The notes under the pieces were generated by a model, which made no database searches, was not told the DNA's origin, and worked only from the letters and a program-made list of their open reading frames with translations. DNA of 64,000 bases from Mucilaginibacter pedocola. GTDB lineage: Bacteria > Bacteroidota > Bacteroidia > Sphingobacteriales > Sphingobacteriaceae. Numbering within the stretch: position 1 is the stretch's first letter; the number at the start of each line of letters is the position of its first letter. Position numbers and translations under genes: made by a program. The stretch spans positions 124,001-188,000 of the forward strand of contig NZ_MBTF01000034.1 of assembly GCF_002013915.1 (NCBI RefSeq). Reading direction: 5' to 3'. Of the stretch, positions 43,530-50,417 are shown piece after piece.

Positions 43530-43569
43530 AAAGTACCGCTTTTCTCCACTTCTTAACACTTTTTACCAC
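43530..43569 (-). promoter_or_regulatory. MraZ operator: four 10-bp direct repeats overlapping the promoter
   Basis: On the minus strand four units follow without gaps: GTGGTAAAAA, GTGTTAAGAA, GTGGAGAAAA and GCGGTACTTT. The 10-bp period matches the known MraZ boxes (TGGGN repeats with 5-bp spacers). The last unit contains TACTTTTA, which could be the -7 promoter element, so bound MraZ would cover the promoter. Confidence 0.75.
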
Positions 43570-43880
43570 CAAAAAGTTTTCAACATTTTTCGTGGATTTT
43601 TTGCTTTATATTTAAATTTTTTCGGCAAAAATTGAGCTTTTAAGGTACTAATACTAAGCTTGTTAGCAATTTACACTTAAACGGGCATCGTGGACACTAA
43701 GTGAACGCATCGGCACCACGCAAACAGCACTAAAAACAAGGTCTTTTTATCACGAATAACAGCCACTTACCTCCACCCAGACAGGGACCGCACCATCCCC
43801 ATCACTTTTGTTCAGGCATTTATGCTTTTCGCCATAAAATTTGAAGCATTCTGCAAAAAACATCCTATTTTACGCCTTCG
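43570..43880. other. Non-coding region between the mraZ operator and distal boxes
   Basis: About 310 bp between divergent mraZ and purU. I find no convincing gene. A minus-strand frame at 43812-44039 has a Cys/Arg-rich composition without any family character and runs through the box repeats, so it is not annotated. Confidence 0.5.
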
Positions 43881-44056
43881 GTGGTAGAGAGTGGGAGAAT
43901 TTTGAAAAAGCCCGAATGCAAGCAGGGTTTTGCTTGCATTTGAAGGAAAACACGGCCGCGGTGGAGAATTGTGGGAGAGTGCCCGCACCACCGTGAAACA
44001 GCGGCCTTTTTTATCTTTCGAACCAAAAACACACCACAAGTGGAGAAATGTGGGAG
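43881..44056 (+). promoter_or_regulatory. Three distal MraZ-box-like pairs at ~80-bp spacing
   Basis: The pattern GTGG-N6-GTGGGAG (10-bp period) occurs at 43881-43897 (GTGGTAGAGAGTGGGAG), 43961-43977 (GTGGAGAATTGTGGGAG) and 44040-44056 (GTGGAGAAATGTGGGAG). All three are on the plus strand, opposite to the proximal operator, and the last is 45 bp before purU. They share GTGGAGAA with the operator. Function is inferred from the match. Confidence 0.55.
43954..44012 (+). terminator. Terminator-like structure around the middle box
   Basis: GGCCGC (43954) pairs with GCGGCC (44001-44006), and GGTGG with CCACC inside it; TTTTTTATC follows on the plus strand. The middle MraZ-like box lies in the loop. 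A second hairpin (AATGCAAGCA/TGCTTGCATT) lies at 43915-43940. Whether a plus-strand RNA ends here is unknown. Confidence 0.4.
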
Positions 44057-44101
44057 GAACTTTAACCGAAGCAGATATTTGAGTATTTAAGTACTTTATA
44101 A

Positions 44102-44926
44102 ATGATCATAGTAATACAATGCGCCGACCGTATAGGGTTGGTGGCAGCCATATCAACCTTACTTTCGCAAAAGCGCTGCAACATTATATCGATGCAGGAA
44201 CACGTAGATAAAGGCGAACAGCTTTTTTTTATGCGTGTAGAGATAGATAAAACTGAAGATGCCGAGGAACTGCAGCAAGCCTTACAGGAGATACTACCCG
44301 ATGGCGCTATTGTAAAGGTAAACCCCGAGGCCGAAAAGAAGGTAATTGTACTGGTTACCAAAGAGTACCATTGCCTGGCGGACATTTTAGTACGCAACTA
44401 TTTTAAAACCCTTGGCGCAAGCGTGCAGTGCGTTATTGGCAACCACAATAACCTGCAGAATATTTGCCACCGTTTCGAGATACCTTTTTATTACATCCCA
44501 TTTGCAGGCGATAAGCAAGGCTTTGAAGAAGCCATGCGCGATATTATTGCGCAATACGATTACGACTACCTGGTGCTGGCCAAATTTATGCAGATACTCT
44601 CTGCCGACTTTGTAGGACGCTTTAATAAACAGGTGATCAATATACACCATTCCTTCCTGCCGGCATTTGCAGGTGCCAGCCCCTACCGCCAGGCCTACGA
44701 GCGCGGCGTAAAGCTTATAGGCGCCACAGCCCACTACGTAACCGACCAATTGGACGAAGGCCCTATTATAGCGCAGCAGATCATCCCGGCCAATCACTCA
44801 CACACCGTACAGGATATGGTAAAGGCCGGCAAAGAGATAGAAACCGCCGTACTGGCCAAAGCGCTTAAACTGGTGTTTGATGATAGGGTGTTTGTTTATA
44901 AGAACAAGACGGTGGTACTGGAGTAA
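44102..44926 (+). CDS. purU: Formyltetrahydrofolate deformylase
   Basis: The 274-residue protein hydrolyses 10-formyl-tetrahydrofolate to formate and tetrahydrofolate, balancing one-carbon pools for purine synthesis. An N-terminal ACT domain (IIVIQCADRIGLVAAIST) is followed by the formyltransferase-like domain with the catalytic Asn-His-Asp set, seen as INIHHSFLPAFAGA and the downstream Asp in TDQLDEGPIIAQQ. The start ATG lies only 45 bp after the last MraZ-like box. It is divergent from mraZ. Confidence 0.93.
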   Translation: MIIVIQCADRIGLVAAISTLLSQKRCNIISMQEHVDKGEQLFFMRVEIDKTEDAEELQQALQEILPDGAIVKVNPEAEKKVIVLVTKEYHCLADILVRNYFKTLGASVQCVIGNHNNLQNICHRFEIPFYYIPFAGDKQGFEEAMRDIIAQYDYDYLVLAKFMQILSADFVGRFNKQVINIHHSFLPAFAGASPYRQAYERGVKLIGATAHYVTDQLDEGPIIAQQIIPANHSHTVQDMVKAGKEIETAVLAKALKLVFDDRVFVYKNKTVVLE

Positions 44927-44940
44927 GGTAATTAGCCCAT

Positions 44941-45666
44941 ATGGATAAAGAAACGTTTCTGGGTTTAATTCGATCCAACATCAAAAAATACAGTTATCAT
45001 ACAACGGAGGTTATTGGCAGTACCGTACCCAGATATGTGTATACTATTGGCTCGAACGAATTGTTTGGATTTGAATTGATCTTTGCCGGCGGCATTATTT
45101 ATTTAAAAGATGATGTGCAATTGATCATCGGATCGATCTTTGATGAACTGAAAAACCAGGTAAGTGTGCCGGATATAGCATTGTCTATAGCTTCTTTAGG
45201 AACATTTAAATTGAGAGTTGTAGACCGATCATGGAGCAAGATAACTATGTTAGGCGTTTTTGATCATTATAAAGCAGAAGATATTCCAGCCTATCAAATT
45301 ATCCCCGACGAAGAACACCATACACTTGATGTGCCCGACATGTCACAAGTATTTGATCCTTTGGCCGAACCTGTTTGGCAATGGTTAAATAAAGATTGGA
45401 ATTATCCTGTGTCAGAAAAATCGACAGCAATAACAAATTTGGAGACCTTTTTTGGAGAACCCATCACAGAATTAACCCGCTGGGAAGATGACGAATGGGA
45501 GATGTTTACAACGGACCCAACGAATATGCTAAAAGAAAATATGCGCGTTGCATCAATAGCAACTTTACTGGCTATGGATGATACGCTTAAACCTTTGCTA
45601 CAGCTATCCACTGGAGAAGGCATATGGCGGAAGGATAGAGATTCGGATTGGCAGGCTTGGGGTTAA
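44941..45666 (+). CDS. DUF4262-like protein
   Basis: The 241-residue cytoplasmic protein resembles DUF4262: an N-terminal part with PRYVYTIGSNELFGFELIF is typical of that family (a YT(V/I)G block followed by a hydrophobic strand). A C-terminal ~90-residue acidic/Trp-rich segment follows. No catalytic function is known for the family. It starts 14 bp after purU on the same strand and may be co-transcribed with it. The family call is from the N-terminal motif only. Confidence 0.6.
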   Translation: MDKETFLGLIRSNIKKYSYHTTEVIGSTVPRYVYTIGSNELFGFELIFAGGIIYLKDDVQLIIGSIFDELKNQVSVPDIALSIASLGTFKLRVVDRSWSKITMLGVFDHYKAEDIPAYQIIPDEEHHTLDVPDMSQVFDPLAEPVWQWLNKDWNYPVSEKSTAITNLETFFGEPITELTRWEDDEWEMFTTDPTNMLKENMRVASIATLLAMDDTLKPLLQLSTGEGIWRKDRDSDWQAWG

Positions 45667-45803
45667 GCATTTTAGATGCTCTACACAATAGCATGAGAGT
45701 AGTTAATTAGAGCCAGCTGTCCATTTTAAACGGTACGCACTTGTTTCCCCAAAAAACTTCTCAAAAGCGAAACCCGAAACCCGCTGCGCGCCATTTTAGT
45801 CCC

Positions 45804-46238
45804 CTATTCGAACACAATAGTGTCCTCGCCCGACACTTTGGCCACGTGGCAATTACAACCACCCGATACCTTAATAATGGCGCTTACCATTTTATTGGTA
45901 GCAGCATTGGTAGCTGTTATTTTAATATCGTCCCCCTCGGTAGATAGTTGCTTTTTGTTGCCATCGGTAACGAAAACATACTTACCGTCCTGACTGGTTT
46001 TACTGCCCATGCCATTGGCCAGTACTGCTGTGTTGGTACGCAGGTTCACCACTTTTACATCTTTTACGTTTACAGGAGCGCCCGCCTTATCAACAAAGCT
46101 TACGGTTAACGCGGCAAACTCCATAGTGCATATTTGTCCCGTGGGGCAGCCCGTGGTTTTCATTTTTTTGCTGCAGGCTGTAAACCCGCCGGCAATTAAT
46201 ACAATGGCAAGTATTTTGGTAAAGGTGCGTTGCGTCAT
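45804..46238 (-). CDS. Lipoprotein with C-terminal CNCH motif, copy A
   Basis: The 144-residue protein has a lipoprotein signal ending in GGFTAC (lipid-carrying Cys). The mature part is a beta-rich single domain with VKDVKVVNLRTNTAVL and a C-terminal VSGGCNCHVAKVSG block. Two further Cys lie in TGCPTGQICTMEF. The four Cys and the His could bind metal or form disulphides. I do not know the family. The adjacent gene (46302-46721) encodes a clear paralog, so this is a tandem duplication. Confidence 0.7.
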   Translation of the reverse strand: MTQRTFTKILAIVLIAGGFTACSKKMKTTGCPTGQICTMEFAALTVSFVDKAGAPVNVKDVKVVNLRTNTAVLANGMGSKTSQDGKYVFVTDGNKKQLSTEGDDIKITATNAATNKMVSAIIKVSGGCNCHVAKVSGEDTIVFE

Positions 46239-46301
46239 AATAAGTATCGGCTTTTAAACCCCTAACACCAAAACGGAATAATTGTTGGCGTGTGGCCAAA
46301 C

Positions 46302-46721
46302 TTATTCGAAAACAATTATTTCGGGGCCCGACAACTTGCTGATATGGCAATTGCAACCGCCGGATATTTTCAAGGTAGCGGTAGCTGTTTTACTATCAGC
46401 AACGCTGGTGGCTGTAACTTTCACATTATCGCCCTCGGCAGAAAAATCGCTTTTGTTACTATCAGTAGCAATGGTGTGCAGATCAGGTGAGAAACCGGGG
46501 TCGATAACACCTTTTGCAACTATTGCAGTATTGGTACGCAGGTTTGTTACCACAATATCCTTCACGGCAACCGTACTACCGGCTTTATCCTGAAACCTTA
46601 CACTTATGGAGCGAAACTCTTCGGTACACATCTGTGACGCATCGCAGCTATTCTTTTTATTGGTGCAGGCAGTAAAGCCTGTAGTGGTTAAACAAAGTAA
46701 AAAAGTTATCTTCTTAAGCAT
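46302..46721 (-). CDS. Lipoprotein with C-terminal CNCH motif, copy B
   Basis: From the ATG at 46719-46721 the product has 139 residues with a lipobox TTGFTAC. It shares with copy A the VTNLRTNTAIV stretch, GDNVKVTAT, and the C-terminal SGGCNCHISKLSG block plus the paired Cys in NSCDASQMCTEEF. Both proteins end in (T/I)IVFE. The two genes follow each other with a 63-bp gap on the same strand. A role at the outer or inner membrane surface is likely; the function is unknown. Confidence 0.7.
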   Translation of the reverse strand: MLKKITFLLCLTTTGFTACTNKKNSCDASQMCTEEFRSISVRFQDKAGSTVAVKDIVVTNLRTNTAIVAKGVIDPGFSPDLHTIATDSNKSDFSAEGDNVKVTATSVADSKTATATLKISGGCNCHISKLSGPEIIVFE

Positions 46722-46804
46722 ATTGTTAGTATTTATAAGCATTACGCGATCAACGACCCAAATGATACACCAGCATAGTGAAAACCCGATACACTAAAAG
46801 CAAA

Positions 46805-46832
46805 AATGCAGCACCGATATGGCACTGCACTT
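46805..46832 (-). terminator. Terminator of the tail-fibre-domain gene
   Basis: On the minus strand GCAGTGCC and GGTGCTGC pair (with G-U pairs) and ATTTTTGC follows, 12 bp after the stop. Confidence 0.6.
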
Positions 46833-46844
46833 TTTCGGGTAAGC

Positions 46845-47285
46845 TTATTTACTTGCTTTTAGCTCGGCAAGTTCCTGCCGCAGTTTTTCTATTTCGGCCT
46901 GTTGTTCTTTAACGGCGCCTACCAATAGTGGCACCAGTTTTTCCAGGTCGGCGTGCAGGGTGGTTATGGCTTGCGGGTTGTTTTTGCCGGCCGTAAACCA
47001 GTAGTTCTTTTCGCTTACTGCCGTCGGTACTACGGGTTTCAGGTCTTCGGCTATAAAGCCAAGCTGTTTCCCGGCAGGCAAATTAAGCTGGTTATGCCCC
47101 ACCCGGTTATACTCATAGGTAACAGGCTTTAGCTGCTTTATATAACTCAAAGCATTGGTAACTGGTGCTACATTGGTAGTAAGCGCCGTGCTATGCTTTG
47201 TTTGTTGTGCTTGTGCCGATGAGTTGATAGCGAATAAAGATACAAGGCCTAATACGGCCGATAATGATATATGACGAGTGTTCAT
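46845..47285 (-). CDS. Exported protein with tail-fibre (S74-type chaperone) domain
   Basis: The 146-residue protein has a signal peptide (cleavage near SSAQA) and a domain of the tail-fibre/intramolecular-chaperone type, seen as LSYIKQLKPVTYEYN and LGFIAEDLKPVVPTAVSE. A C-terminal coiled coil (EQQAEIEKLRQELAELKASK) follows. In Bacteroidetes such domains sit at the ends of secreted fibrous proteins; here the protein is almost only this domain, without a fibre part. The autocleavage Ser-Lys pair of S74 peptidases is not obvious, so activity is uncertain. Confidence 0.75.
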   Translation of the reverse strand: MNTRHISLSAVLGLVSLFAINSSAQAQQTKHSTALTTNVAPVTNALSYIKQLKPVTYEYNRVGHNQLNLPAGKQLGFIAEDLKPVVPTAVSEKNYWFTAGKNNPQAITTLHADLEKLVPLLVGAVKEQQAEIEKLRQELAELKASK

Positions 47286-47357
47286 GATTTAAATTTTAAG
47301 TATAAGAATTACAGCCCGCCGGTTACAGCAGGTACATTAATAAAAGACCGATAAAAT

Positions 47358-47684
47358 TTAAACGTGGTTGGGCGGTGGCGTGGGCACAGGGGGTATCCAC
47401 CCCAGGTGATGGCCGCACTGGTGCGGATGATGCCACGATGAACTACCCACACTAAGCACAGGCAATATATACTGGCTGCCGGTAATGGCCCAATACTCTT
47501 TCAGCTCTACTTCTTTGGTTTCGTTGGGGCGGGCATCGTCGTCCTCGCCATCGGCAGGTGCGGGATACTGTTGTTGATGTTTAGCGGCCATAGCGGTTAC
47601 CAGCGCATTAACAATGCCTGCACGTTCCAATACCGAAAACAGGCAAACAAACACCAATAAATATTTAAATAAGGCCGAACGCAT
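47358..47684 (-). CDS. Small exported protein with His-rich tail
   Basis: From the ATG at 47682-47684 the product has 108 residues with an N-terminal hydrophobic helix (signal or anchor). The central part is acidic (GEDDDARPNETKEVELKEY). The C-terminus is unusual: SSSWHHPHQCGHHLGW then a Pro-rich PPVPTPPPNHV. Five of six residues in the first block are His or near His, plus one Cys, which suggests metal binding. I do not know the family. It lies 70 bp upstream of the tail-fibre-domain gene on the same strand. Confidence 0.55.
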   Translation of the reverse strand: MRSALFKYLLVFVCLFSVLERAGIVNALVTAMAAKHQQQYPAPADGEDDDARPNETKEVELKEYWAITGSQYILPVLSVGSSSWHHPHQCGHHLGWIPPVPTPPPNHV

Positions 47685-47759
47685 AAACAATAAATACTAT
47701 GCAAACATAGCAATTGCGGTATTGCAAGCAAATTTTTCTTTAATAATTTTTAGCAGTTT

Positions 47760-48185
47760 TTACAGCACCTGGTTAAATTCCAGCCGCTCTCCATCCGGAC
47801 CGGTTATGTTGAAGTATTTGCAACCACGCTCCCAAAACTGCAGGAAAACAGGTTCGGGTTCGATGATGTTGAAGCCCGCCTGTTTAACGATGGCGTAAGT
47901 GGCATCAATATCCGGAACGTCAAAGGCCACATGGTCGATATGCCCGTTGCTGCGGGTGCGTATTTCGGCCAGCTCGGCTTCGGGAAGTTGGTAAAGTTCT
48001 ATTATCATGGCATCGCGCTTCATCATTACGCAGGTGCCGCGTTGGCCTTCTGCGCCGAAACCGGCCTGCATTACATTGACAAAACCAAGCCGCTCGTAAA
48101 AGGCTTGCGAGGCGGTAATATTAGTTACCGGTATGCCGATATGTTGGATGGCATTGAGTTGGAGATTGGTAGCTTGCTGTATCAT
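47760..48185 (-). CDS. VOC-family protein (glyoxalase/bleomycin-resistance fold)
   Basis: The 141-residue protein has the paired beta-alpha-beta-beta-beta modules of the VOC superfamily. Metal-ligand positions are His in IQHIGIPVTN, His in GHIDHVAFDV and Glu in GERLEFNQVL. The family includes glyoxalase I, dioxygenases and resistance proteins, and the substrate cannot be read from the sequence. It is divergent from the lipoprotein gene at 48243. Confidence 0.8.
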   Translation of the reverse strand: MIQQATNLQLNAIQHIGIPVTNITASQAFYERLGFVNVMQAGFGAEGQRGTCVMMKRDAMIIELYQLPEAELAEIRTRSNGHIDHVAFDVPDIDATYAIVKQAGFNIIEPEPVFLQFWERGCKYFNITGPDGERLEFNQVL

Positions 48186-48242
48186 AAAAGGTTATACCGA
48201 ACTGGCAAATTGGTTTATATTAGCACAAGATACCATTTAATA

Positions 48243-48737
48243 ATGCCAACCTTAAAACCTAAACTAATTTTTGCTATTGCGCTGCTTGCTTTAACTACAG
48301 TTGGCGGTTGTAAAAAAGGCGCGGCCGTAGGGCCCAAAGACAACTCTGATAACGTTTGGTTACTCAACAATATCAAACACACCGTAACCGGGACCAACCG
48401 GACCGGGACACCCGGAGAACCCGAAACATCTATTGTTTTTCAGGAATCATACATTGGTAACTCCGCAGTGATAGATTTTACCTTTAAAACCCTGCCAACA
48501 GCCAGCGGCACCTATAGGCTTATCTACCATGACCTGACGCCTTTGGGCGACGACGAAATGAATTTAGTAGTAAATACAAGAGATACCAACTCCTGCCAAT
48601 ATATTGGCGAACCCGTAAACGTGCAGGTTACCGTGACAAACGGCAAGATCAAAATTGATGTTCCTCCTGTAAAGGTAAAAAGCTACGATGAGTCACAAGC
48701 GGTTTACGACTTGTCGGCATCGGTTTATGAATTATAA
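48243..48737 (+). CDS. Hypothetical lipoprotein
   Basis: From the ATG at 48243 the product has 164 residues with a lipobox TVGGC. The frame stays open back to 47931, but that upstream part overlaps the VOC gene and is its shadow, so the start with the signal peptide is chosen. The mature part is beta-rich (VIDFTFKTLPTASGTYRLIY), probably an immunoglobulin-like fold. I do not recognise a named family. Confidence 0.65.
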   Translation: MPTLKPKLIFAIALLALTTVGGCKKGAAVGPKDNSDNVWLLNNIKHTVTGTNRTGTPGEPETSIVFQESYIGNSAVIDFTFKTLPTASGTYRLIYHDLTPLGDDEMNLVVNTRDTNSCQYIGEPVNVQVTVTNGKIKIDVPPVKVKSYDESQAVYDLSASVYEL

Positions 48738-48769
48738 AAGCAATGAAAACGCCACCACAGCTTAGGTTG

Positions 48770-49846
48770 TTATTTATGCTCTAAACGGGCGATAATGCGC
48801 TTCCCCATTTCCTGGAAAGGCAACTCTATCAGCCTGTAAGTGATATAAGCAACCGGTGCGCTTATTCCCAATACTACGCAGAACCTAATACCCACATCTG
48901 CCAGCGAATTACTACTGAAAACATTCAGGTGGTATTTTACCAGCAAGTTATTCACCAGCAAATGGATAAGGTAAAGGCTGTAGCTAATGCGCCCTATCCA
49001 CAGGGTTATGGGGTTTACCAGCAGCTTTACCGGCCGTTCAGATAAAGCATAGGCGGCAATGGCGAAAGCAATGGCAAATAAGTAATGCGGCTTAAACAAG
49101 TTTCCGCCCAAAAGATGGATAAGTATAAATGCCGATAAATAGTAGCAGCATCTTACTAATGAGTCCCTCTCCTGTTGCCCGACCGGAGTATGCTTTAACT
49201 GAAACAAACACACTCCGATGAGAAACACGGGCAGTTGGGAAAAGATGTTCTCGTAAACGTAAACGCCCCAGGTTATGCTATCGCCCGTGAGCGGATACCT
49301 CGACATAACCGCCGTCACAATCTTTGCCAATACCAGGGCTGCCAATGTAATGTTTATGGCAGCAGGCAAATTCTTCAACCTGAAAAACAACACCGGGAAT
49401 ATAAGGTAAAACAACACCTCCACCCCTACCGACCAGCCGCCCGGCACGGTAGAGTTCATCCAATTAGCATTGAGCCCATGCACAAAAAACAAATTGGCCA
49501 AAACCGACGAAAGCGACGGCGTATTTATACCGATAAGCAAAACAACACCTATTATAATCATATAAAGCGGCGCTATCCTGAAAACCCGGCGGATAAAATA
49601 ATTGCGAACCGGCTTGTGTTCTTTTTTTGATTTGCTGTTTAGCGACAAGCATAATGTAAAGGCACTCATCAGGAAAAAGAGCGTTACGCCTTTATCGCCG
49701 TTCCATAATATTTCTTCAACAGCGGCGGGCAGGTGATAATTGCTTATCGAAGCAAAATAAGGGTGCGAGTGATGCAGTATCACCATTAAAATGGCTATAC
49801 CACGCAGTGCTTCAATATAAGCTAGCCGTTGCGAATCGGGGATCAT
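48770..49846 (-). CDS. Acyltransferase family 3 membrane protein (OafA/YrhL type)
   Basis: From the ATG at 49844-49846 the protein has 358 residues and about ten membrane helices. The N-terminal block RLAYIEALRGIAILMVILHHSHPYF has the conserved Arg and the His pair of acyltransferase 3 proteins. They add acetyl or other acyl groups to sugars of O-antigen, wall or exopolysaccharide. A TTG eight codons upstream is the only longer start. The target here is unknown; the exopolysaccharide genes at 59-64 kb are candidates only by function. Confidence 0.85.
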   Translation of the reverse strand: MIPDSQRLAYIEALRGIAILMVILHHSHPYFASISNYHLPAAVEEILWNGDKGVTLFFLMSAFTLCLSLNSKSKKEHKPVRNYFIRRVFRIAPLYMIIIGVVLLIGINTPSLSSVLANLFFVHGLNANWMNSTVPGGWSVGVEVLFYLIFPVLFFRLKNLPAAINITLAALVLAKIVTAVMSRYPLTGDSITWGVYVYENIFSQLPVFLIGVCLFQLKHTPVGQQERDSLVRCCYYLSAFILIHLLGGNLFKPHYLFAIAFAIAAYALSERPVKLLVNPITLWIGRISYSLYLIHLLVNNLLVKYHLNVFSSNSLADVGIRFCVVLGISAPVAYITYRLIELPFQEMGKRIIARLEHK

Positions 49847-49960
49847 GAATAAGCGGATTGAGTACCGCAATATAAATAAAGTTATATATCAACTTCCTGG
49901 TTTGCATTTCCCGGTGGCCTATTTTAAGTCCTACCTCCAGTGATGGCCATCGGCACCAAT

Positions 49961-50416
49961 TTACTGCTGTTTACTTTCCAGGTACTTGGTGGAAAATGAA
50001 CCGCCCAGTAATTCACCTTTCGAATTATAAATAGCCCAATCTTCTACCCCAGTTGCTTTAATGCTTAACCTTTGACCTGTTTTGATGTTTTTCAGTTCGA
50101 AAGGCGAATCAATAAATATGCCTTTAAGTGTACCTTTTTCATAGTCGTATATCTGCGACCACATGTGTTCATGTTCACCATTTTCCACAAAATCGGACTT
50201 TACCACCAGGCGATATTTTTTATCATGCCCAAACTTCTTAACTGCATTGATGAATTGAGGCAAATGTTTTTGTGCTGTATCTTTTAGCGCTAAAAAAGTC
50301 CTGTCACCTTTTTCGAGATGGACGGATTTGTACAAAGTGTCGTTTTTCACTTTCCGATGCTGGCATAAGGCGGCCGGAGCATATAAAACAATTAAAAGTA
50401 ACAGGATATTCTTCAT
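49961..50416 (-). CDS. DUF2314-like exported protein, paralog 1
   Basis: The 151-residue product has a signal peptide (MKNILLLLIVLYAPAALCQ). The domain shows FLALKDTAQKHLPQFINAV, YRLVVKSDFVENGEHEHMWS and VEDWAIYNSKGELLGG, matching DUF2314-type proteins. A second gene of the same family lies at 55785-56252. The function is unknown. It ends 2 bp before the start region of the CocE-type hydrolase gene on the same strand, but is downstream of it, so it may be co-transcribed with the hydrolase. Confidence 0.7.
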   Translation of the reverse strand: MKNILLLLIVLYAPAALCQHRKVKNDTLYKSVHLEKGDRTFLALKDTAQKHLPQFINAVKKFGHDKKYRLVVKSDFVENGEHEHMWSQIYDYEKGTLKGIFIDSPFELKNIKTGQRLSIKATGVEDWAIYNSKGELLGGSFSTKYLESKQQ

Positions 50417-50417
50417 A

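Noticed and set aside
43812..44039. Minus-strand 75-residue frame in the mraZ-purU gap
   Set aside because: Cys/Arg/Pro-rich composition, no family motif and overlap with the box repeats and hairpins; more likely non-coding.
47931..48242. Upstream part of the plus-strand frame that ends at 48737
   Set aside because: It overlaps the VOC gene in antisense and lacks a signal; the lipoprotein signal starts at 48243.
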